A program made the translations under genes and the position numbers. From Cephalopachus bancanus (taxonomy: Eukaryota; Chordata; Mammalia; Primates; Tarsiidae): a stretch of 64,000 bases of DNA. Location: assembly GCA_027257055.1 (NCBI GenBank), contig JAPVLO010000056.1, positions 7,304,501-7,368,500 on the forward strand, given 5' to 3'. The notes beneath the pieces were generated by a model, which worked only from the letters and a program-made list of their open reading frames with translations, was not told where the DNA came from and ran no database searches. Positions 31,818 to 42,350 of the stretch are shown piece after piece; positions within the stretch are counted from its first letter, which is position 1; the number at the start of each line of letters is the position of its first letter.

Positions 31818-31873
<56 letters not shown>
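31818..31873 (+). repeat. (AC)28 microsatellite
   Basis: Grown from the tail of the preceding Alu monomer (tatctcaaacacac). Confidence 0.98.
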
Positions 31874-31876
<3 letters not shown>

Positions 31877-32597
31877 TATTGTTTTAGTTTACATTCTTTG
31901 ATTTAGAGAGGTTGGTGTGTTAATGACCACCAAGCTACTATTGTCAGTCCTTTTGGGCTATGTGATTCTATATGAGAGGACAGTGCCATAGCGATGGCCC
32001 TTCTGTTATTTATAGTAACCTGAAGCTGGGTAGTTGTAAGGGTTGTGTGGTTGACACATTGAGCACATCAGAAATGTTCTTGTGATGCTCTCTTTAGCGC
32101 CTTTTTTGGGTAATTCCCATTGAATCCAGAGAACATTTGGATGGAGTTCTTGAACCTTTGATCCATGCCAATGACATCCTTTATGGTTTTTAATACACTT
32201 TCTTGCTTAATAATCTTGAATTAGAAGACGACAAAGAGCTCATTTAGCCACAGTATCCAAATTGATGCAAGACAATTAGATTATAAAATACTTGTATTTC
32301 TTTGGTTCATTATAACTATCACTAGGAAGGATGATCACTGTGAAGTGTCATCTTGGTCATAGCAAAGGGTTTTGCTAACCTTTCAAGTTTTGATCATTTT
32401 TGGCTAATTTGACCCAATCAATGGAATTAGGAAACATCCATAGAGAGTGACATGTTGGGTGGTTTCCCTCTGGAGGTTCAGATGGCCAGTGAGAGCCTGG
32501 GATCGTTTGTATTGCTTGGGGATTTGTCTTTTTTTACTCTCCCACTAAAATCTTCTTGATTTCTTAACTTGGATATTTTCCAGCTCAGGATTTTTGT
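31874..32597. other. Unassigned PATJ intron 1 DNA
   Basis: 720 bp with no recognised repeat or gene. Confidence 0.45.
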
Positions 32598-32767
32598 TTT
32601 TTTTTTAAGATATAGAGTCTTGCTATGTCATCCTCACTGGAGTGCAGTGGCTACTCCCAGGGTTGCTCATAGTGCACTGTGACCCTGAACTGCTGGCCTC
32701 AAAGAACCCTCTAGCCCCAGCCTCCCGAGTGGCTGGGACTAGAGCCACATGCCACCACTCCTGGCTT
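32598..32767 (-). mobile_element. Fossil Alu monomer (FAM-like, close to 7SL RNA)
   Basis: On the minus strand it reads gtggtggcatgtggctctag, later cacagtgcactatgagc, then gtagccactgcactccag. The last two phrases keep 7SL RNA features (gtagtgcgctatg; aatagccactgcactccag) that ordinary Alu arms have lost. It is an early 7SL-derived monomer. Confidence 0.65.
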
Positions 32768-32794
32768 AGAATCCTTTTTAAAAATCTACTTCAT

Positions 32795-33080
32795 CTCAGC
32801 CTGTAATCCCAGCGCTTGGGAGGCTGAGGTGAGTGGACTGCCTGAGCCCACAGGTTCGAGACCCCCCTGGGCAACTTGGCGAAACCTCATCTCTACAATA
32901 AATCAAAAAATTAGCCGGGCGTGGTAGCGCATGCCTGTAGTTCCAGCTACTTGGAAGGCTGAGGCAGAAGGATCGCCGGAGCCCAGCAGGTCGAGGCTGC
33001 GGTGCCCGGGAGCGGCCACTGTATTCCAGTCTGGGCGACAGAGTGAGACTCCAACTCAAAAAAGTATATATTAAAAAAAA
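32795..33080 (+). mobile_element. Alu, subfamily B
   Basis: aaaaatctacttcat flanks both ends (about 32780-32794 and 33081-33095). The first about 14 bp of the element are missing. Confidence 0.9.
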
Positions 33081-33095
33081 AAAAATCTACTTCAT

Positions 33096-33240
33096 TAAAG
33101 TATTATTTACATACAATAAAATATACTCACTTAAAACATATAGTTCAATTTTGATAATTTTGTACATCTGTGTAAACAGTACCTCCTTCAAGATGTAGAA
33201 TGTTTCCGTCACTCCAAGAATGCTGCTCCCTTGAGCCCTT
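33096..33240 (+). mobile_element. L1M 3' region, first part
   Basis: Text such as tttacatacaataaaatata and ttcaagatgtagaatgtttc matches the old L1M 3' end. It continues at 34083 after two insertions. Confidence 0.65.
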
Positions 33241-33787
33241 CACAGCCTAGAGAAGGAAAAATATCTTTAGCTTCTTACCCTGCTAAGCTCTCAGCTGGGG
33301 CCCTTGTAATAAAAGATAGATTAACAGAAGGAAAGCATAAGAAATTATTTAAGTTTTGTGTGACATGGGAGTCTTCATAAGGAAAAGAAAACCCTAAGAG
33401 GCAGTTAAGCCTGAGCATTGTTACAGTAGGTTTGATAAAAAGTGTAGAGTTTGGGAAAATGTGATAGGACAGAAGGGATATGAGCTAAGAGCAGCAAACT
33501 GGGGAAGCTTGGCAAGGCCTGCTCGTTCTTGTGGTGTCCCTCTGCCTTTGGAGATAAAAATGCTCCTAACTTTTGGGCTCAGGAAGAGTACCCTTATCTA
33601 TGGATCTTATGATCTGCTTCTGGGAAAGTTCTCCCTGTTCCTACTGTTTCTCAAATTCCCTCATCTTAAAATGTTCAACTTGCCAGGATGCCATGTTCTG
33701 CAGGCAGCATATTCTAAGCCTTGCCATTTGTCAACTTCCTTAATTTACAGACAAATTAATCTATAATTATATATTCATTTTGTCACT
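33241..33787. mobile_element. Unnamed old repeat inserted in L1M
   Basis: About 540 bp of foreign sequence interrupt the L1M. gtgtgacatgggagtcttca and ccttgccatttgtcaacttc are typical parts. It is probably an old LTR or DNA transposon; I cannot name the family. Confidence 0.45.
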
Positions 33788-34082
33788 TCTTTTTTTTTTT
33801 TTGAGTCAGTCTTGACCAGGATGAAGCGCCCTGGCCTGATTACGATGATCGTGGCTCATGGCAGCCTTGACCTCCCAGGCTCAGGTGATCTACCACCTCA
33901 GCGCCCTGAGTAGCTGGGACTATAGGCACGCAGTGCCACCCTGGCTAATTTTTTGATTTATTGTAGAAAGGAAGCCTTGCCATGTTGCCCAGGCTGGTCT
34001 AGAACTCCTGGACCCAAGCAATCAGCCCAACTTGGCCTCCCAAAGTGCTGGGATTACAGACAGGAACCGCCACATCCAGCCT
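33788..34082 (-). mobile_element. Alu, AluJ-like
   Basis: Diverged dimer at the boundary of the L1M. Confidence 0.82.
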
Positions 34083-34585
34083 GTTATGACAGTTCTTGAA
34101 CTTTATATGAATGTAATCATGCAGTTGTGCCTCTTTTTGATCAGGTTTCTTTCTTTCCACATCCCGTTTTGAAATTGATTCTTGTTGTGTGTATCAGTAA
34201 TTTTATTCTTTTTATTGCTGAATATTATATCTTGTTTATCTATTCATCTTTCGTTAAATATTTGGGTTTTTTCTAGTTTTGGGTCTTTGTAAATAAGAAT
34301 GCTGTGAACTTACATGTACAGGTGTTTTTGTGAGCATCTGTTTTCATTTCTCATAAGTATTTGTGAGTGGAAAGTGATAGATCATAAAATAAGTATATTT
34401 TTAGCTTTATGAGAAACTGCCAAACAATTTTCCAAAGTGGCGTGATATTTTACATCTACTGGCAATGCATGGTAGTTCCAGTTGCTTCACATCCTTTTAA
34501 CAGTTTGTCTGGTTTTGTTTTTTAATTTTAGTCATCTTAGTGGGTGTGTAGTGGCACCTCACTGTGGTTTTAATTTGAAATTAAA
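34083..34585 (+). mobile_element. L1M 3' region, second part
   Basis: gagaaactgccaaacaattt, ccaaagtggcgtgatatttt and gtagtggcacctcactgtgg are hallmarks of the L1M 3' region, in the expected order after 33096-33240. Confidence 0.75.
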
Positions 34586-34877
34586 GGCTGGGTGCGGTGG
34601 CTTACACCTATAATCCCAGCACTTTGGGAGGCCGAGGTGAGAGGATTGCCTGAGCTCGTGGGTTTGAGACTAGCCTGGCCAACTTGGCATCTCTACAATC
34701 AATCAAAAAATTAGCTGGGCATGGTGGTGCGTGCCTGTAGTTCCAACTACTTGGAAGGCTGAGGCGGGAAGATCGCCTGAGCCCAGCAGGTTGAGGCTGT
34801 GGTGGCCCGGAGCGCGTGCCACTGCCCTCCAGTGTGGGTGATGGAATGAGATTCCAACTCAAAAAAAAAAAAAAAAA
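34586..34877 (+). mobile_element. Alu, subfamily A
   Basis: Lies in the end of the L1M, 125 bp before PATJ exon 2. It lacks a few bases after ggccaacttgg. Confidence 0.88.
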
Positions 34878-35002
34878 TTGAAGTTCACTGAGTGGAGTCT
34901 TGATGAAAAGTATTCTTGAAGTCTTCTTTAATTTTTCTGTAGGACTGTAGACATGTACATATAATTGAAATTCATCTTTTGTATCTCTAAATTTTTCTTT
35001 AG

Positions 35003-35059
35003 GTTTCTTTAAAAGCGATTAGAGGGAATAATCCAAAATGCCAGAAAATCCTGCTGCAG
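35003..35059 (+). other. PATJ: PATJ exon 2 (leader end plus start codon)
   Basis: After acceptor tttttctttag the exon has 35 bp of 5' UTR and the initiator ATG at 35038-35040 (A at -3), then donor gcag|gtatac at 35060. The acceptor implies an upstream non-coding exon, taken to be in the CpG island. Confidence 0.85.
35038..35059 (+). CDS. PATJ: PATJ coding part of exon 2
   Basis: Encodes MPENPAA plus the first base of an Asp codon. The human protein, from memory, starts MPENPATDKLQ. The next exon is only 92 bp away. Confidence 0.9.
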
Positions 35060-35151
35060 GTATACATTATGGAGTTCAATCAATTAATGTTCCCGAAATG
35101 GAATATAAGATGGGACTTAACTTTTGCTCTTATTATCCTTCTTTGATCAAG

Positions 35152-35318
35152 ATAAACTGCAGGTGCTGCAGGTTCTTGAGCGCTTGAAAACGAAGTTGCA
35201 GGAGAAGGGAGACATGTCGCAGAACGAGAAGCTGTCTGTGTTTTATGAGACACTGAGGAGTCCTCTCTTCAACCAGATACTCACACTTCAGCAGTCCATC
35301 AAGCAGCTGAAGGGGCAA
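35152..35318 (+). CDS. PATJ: PATJ exon 3, L27 domain
   Basis: Residues 8-63, from [13 protein letters not shown] to [10 protein letters not shown]. This is the L27 domain, a three-helix heterodimer module that in PATJ pairs with the L27N domain of PALS1 and so ties PATJ to Crumbs at tight junctions. Acceptor tttgatcaag|AT, donor GGGCAA|gtaagt at 35319. The exon starts in phase 1 and ends on a codon boundary. Length and sequence match the human exon closely, with scattered conservative changes. Confidence 0.93.
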
Positions 35319-35475
35319 GTAAGTTACCCATCGGGGTTTTACACTGATATATTCAAACTGCCAAAGAAAGATGGAAGGAAATAGACAAAGATTTATTGTC
35401 TCTTAGGATTCAGTCCGGCAAAGAGATTGTGTTGGGACCTGTAACCTGTGGGTAGCGTTGGAACGGATAATTGTT

Positions 35476-35773
35476 GTTGTTTTTTTTTTTTTTTTTTTTG
35501 AGTTGGAGTCTCACTCGGTAGCCCAGACTGGAGTGCAGTAGCCGCTCCTGGCCACCGCAGCCTCTACCTGCTGGGCTCCATGATCCTTCCGCCTCAGCCT
35601 TCTGAGTAGCTGGAACTACAGGCGCGTGCTACCATGCCCGGCTAATTTTTTGATTTTATTGTACAGATGAGGTCTCACCTGCCCAGATGGGTCTTGAACC
35701 CGCGGGCTCAGGCAGTCTACTCACCTCAGCCTCCAAAAAGCGCGGGATTACAGGCTGAGCCACCGAGTCCGGC
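35476..35773 (-). mobile_element. Alu, subfamily C-like
   Basis: Inserted 157 bp after exon 3 in inverse orientation to the Alu before exon 2. Flanked by ggataattgtt at 35465-35475 and 35774-35784. Confidence 0.92.
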
Positions 35774-35892
35774 GGATAATTGTTTTTTAAAGAACTTTTG
35801 TATTTATTTCAAATTAAAAGGACTTTAGTTGATTCCCAACTAGGAAGCTCAAAGATTAATCATGCATATGTATTTTATATAGAAAAATTGAA

Positions 35893-36168
35893 TTTTTTTG
35901 AAACAGGGTCTCATTCTACTGCCCAGGCTGGACGCTGCCACTGCAGCCTCAAACCTCTGGGCTCAGGCAATCCTTTCGCTTCAGCCTTCTAAGTTGCTGG
36001 AACTATAGGCATGTGCCACCACGCCCAGCTAATTTTTTCTGGGTTTATTGTAGAAATGCAGTCTTGCTGTGTTACCCAGGCTGGTCTCAAACCCATGGGC
36101 TCAGGCAATCCTTTCGCCTGTGCCTCCCAAAGTTCTGGGATTACAGGCATGAGCCACCATGCCCAGCA
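35893..36168 (-). mobile_element. Alu, subfamily A, right arm shortened
   Basis: Right arm lacks about 20 bp after gcccaggctgg. Confidence 0.85.
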
Positions 36169-36349
36169 AACAATTGGTTTTTAATTAACTTTGGAAAAAT
36201 GATGAGAATTGCTATTAATACTTATTCATGGTAACATTAAATTTTAAATAGTCATAATTAATCATGATTGACAACAAAATTCTGTCATAGATTTCATAAT
36301 GTGGAATGGATAATTTTTTAAAATGTTGATAATAAATGTTATGTTAGGT

Positions 36350-36515
36350 AGCTGGACATGGTATGGCTGTTGCCTGTAGTCCCAGCTACTCAGATGTTTA
36401 GCCAGAAGGATCATTTGAGTCCAGAAGGTCAAAGCAGCAGTGAGCTGTGATTGTACCACTGCACTCCAGCCTGGGTGACAGAGCAAGACACTGAAACAAA
36501 CAAATAAACACCTGC
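36350..36515 (+). mobile_element. Free right Alu monomer (FRAM-like)
   Basis: Right-arm text only (cctgtagtcccagctactca to gtgacagagcaagacactg) with a (CAAA)n tail. Confidence 0.72.
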
Positions 36516-36635
36516 GTTTGGCTTTGGAATATGGTTTTTGCACTTATTTAATATGTAAAGATCATATTTATGCTTTGAGAACTCCCAACATTTTCTTCAA
36601 AACTATAAAAAAGTGCTTAAGTTATGTTTTCTTTT

Positions 36636-36925
36636 CCTTTTTGTGTTGAGTCACGGTCTCACTTTGTCAGTAAGGCTGGACTACAGTGGCACGATTACAG
36701 TTCACTGCAGCCTCCAACTCCTGGGCTCAAGCCATCTTCCACCTCAGGCTCCCAAGTAGCTGGGACTATAGGCGCATGCCACCATACTGGGCTAATTTTT
36801 TTATTTTTTTGTGGAGATGAGGTTTCGCTGTGTTACCCAGGCTGGTCTCAAACTCCTGGCCTCAAGCAATCCTCTTGCCTTGGACTGCCAAAGTGCTTTT
36901 TACAGGTATGAGCCACCATGCCTGG
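36636..36925 (-). mobile_element. Alu, AluJ-like
   Basis: Lies between tatgttttctttt (36623-36635) and tctatattttctttt (36926-36940). Confidence 0.85.
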
Positions 36926-36940
36926 TCTATATTTTCTTTT

Positions 36941-37215
36941 TTTTTTTTTGAGTTGGAGTCTCACTCTGTCATGCAGGCTGGAGGGCAGACCACCACAGCC
37001 TTGACCTTCTGGGCTCAGGTGATCCTTCCTCCTCAACCTTCCAAGTGGCTGGAACTACAGGCATGTGCCACCATGTTAAGCTGATTTTTTTATTTATTGT
37101 AGAGATGAGGTCTCGTCAAGTTGCCCGGGCTGGTCTCGAACCTATGGGCTTAGGCAATCCTCTCACCTCAGCCTCCCAAAGTGCTGCGATTAAAAGCGTG
37201 AGCCACCACGCCCAA
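36941..37215 (-). mobile_element. Alu, subfamily A
   Basis: Closed by tctatattttcttt at 37216-37229; tandem with the previous Alu. Confidence 0.9.
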
Positions 37216-37307
37216 TCTATATTTTCTTTATGAAGATTTTTTATCAAATGAGAGGTGATCATGCCCATGTAGCACATTATTCATACTTTCTTAATTATCA
37301 AATAATA

Positions 37308-37560
37308 GCTGGATGCGGTGGCTCACACCTGTAATCCCAGCACTTTGGGAGGTGGAGGTGAGAGGATTGCCTGAGCCCAGAGGTTCAAGACCAGCCTGGA
37401 CAACTTGGCAAGACTTTGTCTCTACAATAAATCAAAAAATTAGCTGGGCATGGAAGAATCGCCTGAGCCCAGTAGGTTGAGGCTGCGGTGACCGTGAGCA
37501 TGCCACTGCATTCCAACCTGGGCAATAGAGTGAGACTCCAACTCAAAATTTTTTTAAAAA
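37308..37560 (+). mobile_element. Alu, subfamily A, right arm shortened
   Basis: About 45 bp are missing between gctgggcatgg and aagaatcgcc. Confidence 0.87.
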
Positions 37561-37644
37561 TAAAATATTTATTATTTTTCATCATGGATACTCTGATGAG
37601 AAGTTCCATGAAAGGACCTTGCACAATTATAATACTATAAGAAA

Positions 37645-37782
37645 GGGATTGGCAGTTGAGCGAAACTGCTGGGGTGGGGGTTGGCATACCTCATCAACAA
37701 GGGTACTGGCATAATGAACATTTATATACCTAACCCTGAATTGGACCCCACATCTTTAAAATAAAGAAAAAAAGTAAAAAAG
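37645..37782 (+). mobile_element. L1-tail-like repeat, copy 2
   Basis: The best part is 37709-37782: cataatgaacatttatatac, ctaaccctgaattg, accccacatctttaaaataa. Upstream ggattggcagt and a G-rich run also match copy 3. Confidence 0.62.
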
Positions 37783-38043
37783 AAATTCCTTGGAAGCAAC
37801 ATACCTGGTGTCTTAATATTTATTTGTGATTCCTCTACTACCTATGTCATACTACTTTGAAGGCTTAAATACACAGTTATTGAATTAAAGGACATATAAT
37901 ACCTCTTTGTTGGGTGGTACAAATTAATAGTTGTGACTTTTTTTGTTTATTTTGTGTCAAAAGCTGAAATTGAACTGGAAATTGATCGTTTTAATTGTCT
38001 TCTTGTGTTCTATGTTTTGGTGTCAGGGATGGCAAGTTGCTTT

Positions 38044-38338
38044 TTGTCTTTTTTGAATTGGAGTCTCACTCTGTAGCCCAGGCTGGAGGGCAGTGGCATG
38101 CTCATGGCCATTGCAGCCTCCACCTGCTGGGTTCAGATGATCCTTCCGCCTCAGCCTTCAAAGTAGCTGGAACTACAGGCATGCGCCACCAAGCCCGGCT
38201 AATTTTTTTTGATTGATTGTAGAGATGAGGTCTCGCCACGTTGGTCAGGCTGGTCTTGAACATATGGGCTCAGGCAGTCCTCTCACCTCAGCATCCCAAA
38301 GTGCTGGGATTATAGGCGTGAGCCACTACACCCGCCTG
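38044..38338 (-). mobile_element. Alu, subfamily A
   Basis: Complete dimer; caa(g/t)tgctttt-like repeats flank it. Confidence 0.87.
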
Positions 38339-38849
38339 GCCAATTGCTTTTAAATCATCTCTTCTGTATACTGGGCTTGAATAGTAGCTGTACTGTAGCT
38401 TAAATTTGGGCACAATTTTAAACCTAATTGGAAATAATTTAGCAGAGTGTTCAATAAGTGAAAATTAACAACATTTGGGAAAAAAATTTTTTTTGCTGAT
38501 AAACCAAAATGCCTGTCCATTAAGTATTTTGTGAATGATAGCCAGTTAAGGATTGAACTCTACACACATGCTTTCTGTGAATTTCTTTCTTTAGCCTAGA
38601 ATTTATGCCCCTATTTAGCATACACCATATTGAAATTTAGCTTTCTGTATTTCCTGCTCATATAATATGCAATAGTGAATGCTGTTGGTAGCAGTTTGAG
38701 ATTGGCAAAGATCAACACAAAATCTATCATTTTTAGTGTCCTAAAAGTGGACCTAGCTAACCACCTCATCCTAATAGTGATCTTTTATATTTGCATAGCT
38801 TGCAGTTGTTATATACATAGTTGGTTTTTTTTGTTTTTGTTTTTGTTTG
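38339..38849. other. Unassigned PATJ intron 3 DNA
   Basis: No repeat family is recognised. Confidence 0.45.
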
Positions 38850-39141
<292 letters not shown>

Positions 39142-39153
39142 ACCCTCCCCCCC

Positions 39154-39290
39154 CTTTTTTTTAAAGATGGGAGCTTGCTTTGTTCAGACCCAGGCTGGTC
39201 TTGAACTACTGACCTCAAGGGATCCTCCTGTCTACCCTCTCAAAGTGCTGGGATTACAAGCATGAGCTACTTTGCCGGGTCCGCGGTCCT
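39154..39290 (-). mobile_element. Free left Alu monomer
   Basis: Left arm only, from ttttaaagatgggagcttgc to gagctactttgccgggtc. Confidence 0.7.
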
Positions 39291-39379
39291 ATTTTTATCC
39301 ATTGAACTGAAAAATTCCTGGAGCCAGGAAGTATTGATTTTTTTGTTTTTCTGTGAGGTCTTATTGACATTTATTCTTT

Positions 39380-39471
39380 ATATTTGTAATTATTTTTGTA
39401 GAGATGGGGTCTTGATATGTTTCCCAGGCTGGTCTTGAACTCTTGACCTCAAGTGATTTCACCATTTCTGG
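39380..39471 (-). mobile_element. Free left Alu monomer, short
   Basis: Flanked by tgacatttattcttt at about 39365-39379 and 39472-39486, 15-bp perfect copies. Confidence 0.78.
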
Positions 39472-39508
39472 CTGACATTTATTCTTTTTCTCCCTTTGTT
39501 CTTTTCTT

Positions 39509-39520
<12 letters not shown>

Positions 39521-39548
<28 letters not shown>

Positions 39549-39820
39549 AGTTGGAGTCTCACTCTGTCGCCCAGACTGGAGTGCAGTGGCCGCTTCCGGC
39601 CACCGCAGCCTCGACCTGCTGGGCTCCGGCGATCCTTCCGCCTCAGCCTTCCGAGTAGCTGGAATTACAGGCACGCGCTACCACGCCCGGCTGATTTTTT
39701 GATTTATTGTAGAGATGAGGTCTCGCTGCCCAGGCGGGTCTCGAACCCGCGGGCTCAGGCAATCCACTCACCTCAGCCTCCCAAAGGCGCGGGATTACAG
39801 GCTGAGCCACCGAGCCCGGC
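39521..39820 (-). mobile_element. Alu, subfamily C, near consensus
   Basis: Flanked by perfect 16-bp duplications tctttttaaaattttt at 39505-39520 and 39821-39836. It has all C markers and looks like one of the youngest copies here. Confidence 0.95.
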
Positions 39821-39836
39821 TCTTTTTAAAATTTTT

Positions 39837-40535
39837 AAATTTGTTATTGTTTTCATTCAATTTCTTGACATTTATTCTTAAAATAACCTTTATTCCAATG
39901 TTTTGGCAGTTGAATCAGCCAATGATGTTTCAAAAATCCTGCTCCTGTAATTACTGGATTATTCTCTTTCTACTGATGTTTAAGTGGCTCTGAGACTCAC
40001 TTGCTACTTATCTTGAGCAAGTTATTTAACCCTTGTGTGTCCTGGTTTTCATGTTCACACAGTTGGATGTCTATGTCTTGTAAGACTGTTGTAAGAATGA
40101 AATGAACACTCAATAAGTACTGTTGTTATTTTTCTCATATGCTGTGGATCTTTTGCGGCTCTCCATATGGAAATGTACAGATAAATGCAAAAGGGTTTAG
40201 TGTCTCATACATTTCTGTGACTAGCTGTACTTGTATGTATGAAGTGTAATGAGATGTTAGTATACATTCTGTTAATACATGCTGTTAATCTGGGGTAGGG
40301 GCAGTAGGTAGGAAGCAAAAACAAATTTCAAGCTATTAAACATTTTGTGTAATACTAAATTTAAAAAATTGTTTAGCCTCATGTATACACAGATTCATTT
40401 ATCTTTACCTTATTTCTTTCATATGTTTATATTTGTCATGTAAATTATACATGGAATGGGCAAAATGTACTATTTAATAGAAATTTTTTTTGTCATTTTC
40501 TGTTGATGATTCTCTTTTGATTTTCTCTCCAACAG
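39837..40535. other. PATJ intron 3 end, no Alu
   Basis: About 700 bp before exon 4 with a weak MIR-like part at 39990-40140 (gagcaagttatttaaccctt); otherwise unique. Confidence 0.45.
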
Positions 40536-40730
40536 CTCAGCCATTTACCCTCAGATTGTTCAACCAACTTTGATTTTTCTCGGAAGGGCTTGTTAGTGTT
40601 CACAGACAGTTCCATCACTAATGGAAGTGCACACAGGCCCTCAAATAACTCAACTGTATCTGGGTTATTTCCTTGGACCCCAAAGTTGGGAGATGAAGAC
40701 TTCAACTCAATCATTCAACAGATGGCTCAG
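40536..40730 (+). CDS. PATJ: PATJ exon 4, linker between L27 and PDZ1
   Basis: Residues 64-128, [15 protein letters not shown] to [10 protein letters not shown]. It links L27 to PDZ1 and has a Ser/Thr-rich middle ([20 protein letters not shown]). Acceptor ctccaacag|CTC, donor GCTCAG|gtaaag. Both ends are in phase 0 (65 codons). The human protein has the same segment with a handful of substitutions (from memory). Confidence 0.93.
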
Positions 40731-40824
40731 GTAAAGTCATATATCGTCCTAGGGCTATTTAGCTTCCTTTCTCCTGTTTTACTTTTAAAAAGAAACTCGT
40801 ACTTATTCTTTTGGTTGTACAGTG

Positions 40825-41135
40825 TTTTTTGTTTTGTTTTGTTTTGTTTGATTTGGAGTCTCACTCTGTTACCCAGGCTGGAGTGCAGTAGCACTCTCCT
40901 GGCCACTGCAGCCTCGACCTGCTGGGCTTATGTGATCCTTCTGCTTCAGCCTTCCAAATAGCTGGAACTACAGGCATGTGCCACCATGCCCAGTTACTTT
41001 TTTGGGAGGTATTTATTGTAGAGATGAGGTCCTGCCAAATTGTCCAGGCTGGTCATGAAGCTGTGGGCTCAGGAAATCCTCTCACCTTGGCTTCCCAAAG
41101 TGCTGGGATTATAGGCGTGAGCCACTGTGCCCGGC
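40825..41135 (-). mobile_element. Alu, subfamily A
   Basis: About 95 bp after exon 4; (GTTTT)n head. Confidence 0.88.
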
Positions 41136-41330
41136 CCTGAGCAATGTTTTACTATGCATTTTGCTTGTTTGTGTTTTTGCATTTAGGAGGAGTTGACGCT
41201 ATTTTCTAACCTGTGTGTTGAAAATGTATTGGCTTAAAATGACATAAGGAAAGTATCGATGTATGTGATAAGGAGAGTTTTTAGATTATGACTCTAATTA
41301 AACACATTTCTATTCTTGAAAGGAAAAAGA

Positions 41331-41617
41331 TTTTTTTTTTTTTTTTGAGTTGGAGTCTCACTCTGTCGCCCAGATGAAGTACAGTGGCCGCTCCCAGCCA
41401 CCGCAGCCTCGACCTGCTGGGCTCCGGCGATCCTTCCGCCTCAGCCTTCCGAGTAGCCAGAACTACAGGCATGCGCTACCACGCCCGGCTGATTTTTTGA
41501 TTTATTGTAGAGATGAGGTCTCGCTGCCCAGGCGGGTCTCGAACCTGCGGGCTCAGGCAATCCACTCACCTCAGCCTCCAAAGGCGTGGTATTATAGGCT
41601 GAGCCACCGAGCCTGGC
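41331..41617 (-). mobile_element. Alu, subfamily C
   Basis: Has ctcgctgcccaggcgggtc; ggaaa(a)agatt flanks it. Confidence 0.92.
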
Positions 41618-41654
41618 TGGAAAGAGATTCTTACTGGTTTTGATCACAGGAGAA

Positions 41655-41856
41655 TTTTGAGTAGGGCCTTGCTCTGTTGCTTGAGCTAAAATGCTGTGGC
41701 ATGATTGCTGCTCACTGCAACCTCAACCTCCTGGGCATAAGTGATCCTTACCTTAGCTTCCTGAGTAGCTGGGACTATAGGCACACACCACCATGCCCAG
41801 CTAATTTTTAAATTTTTTTTGTAGAGACAGGGTCTCACTGTGTTGCCCAGGCTGTG
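41655..41856 (-). mobile_element. Alu, AluJ-like, left arm incomplete
   Basis: Right arm and about 50 bp of left arm; stops at gttgcccaggctg. Confidence 0.8.
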
Positions 41857-42029
41857 GAGGAAAATTATTATGTCTGCCAGAAGTGACAAAACATGATTGA
41901 AACTTTAAAATTTTACGTTGAAACAGAAATAATGGAAGTTAGAACTAATATAATGTAGAAAATCTAGAAAACCATTTGGAAGGGTGATCCAGTTGTAGCC
42001 CCTAATACATACTAAAAATTCAATAATAG

Positions 42030-42350
42030 ACTGTGTATGGTGTCTCATTCCTGTAATACCTGAATTTTGGGAGGTGGAGGTGGGAGGATTGCATGAGGCC
42101 AGATGTTCAAGACCAGTAAAGGCAACATAGATTCTGTCTCTACAAAAAAATTAAAAATTAGCTGAGTGCTGTGTCATGTGCTTGTAGTCCTAGCTGCTTG
42201 GGAGGCTGAGGCAGGAGGATATCTTGAGCTCAGGAATTTGAGGTTACAGTGAGTTATGATCACACCACTGCAGTCCACCCTGGGTTGCAGAACAAGACCA
42301 ATAAGACCCTGTCTTTAAATTAAAAAATAAAATAGAATTAAATAAAAAAT
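42030..42350 (+). mobile_element. Alu, AluJ-like
   Basis: Strongly diverged dimer with a long A/T tail. Confidence 0.8.

Noticed and set aside
39453..39881. Many frames with text like [21 protein letters not shown] or [15 protein letters not shown]
   Set aside because: These are translated Alu sequence, present wherever an Alu lies; they are not genes.
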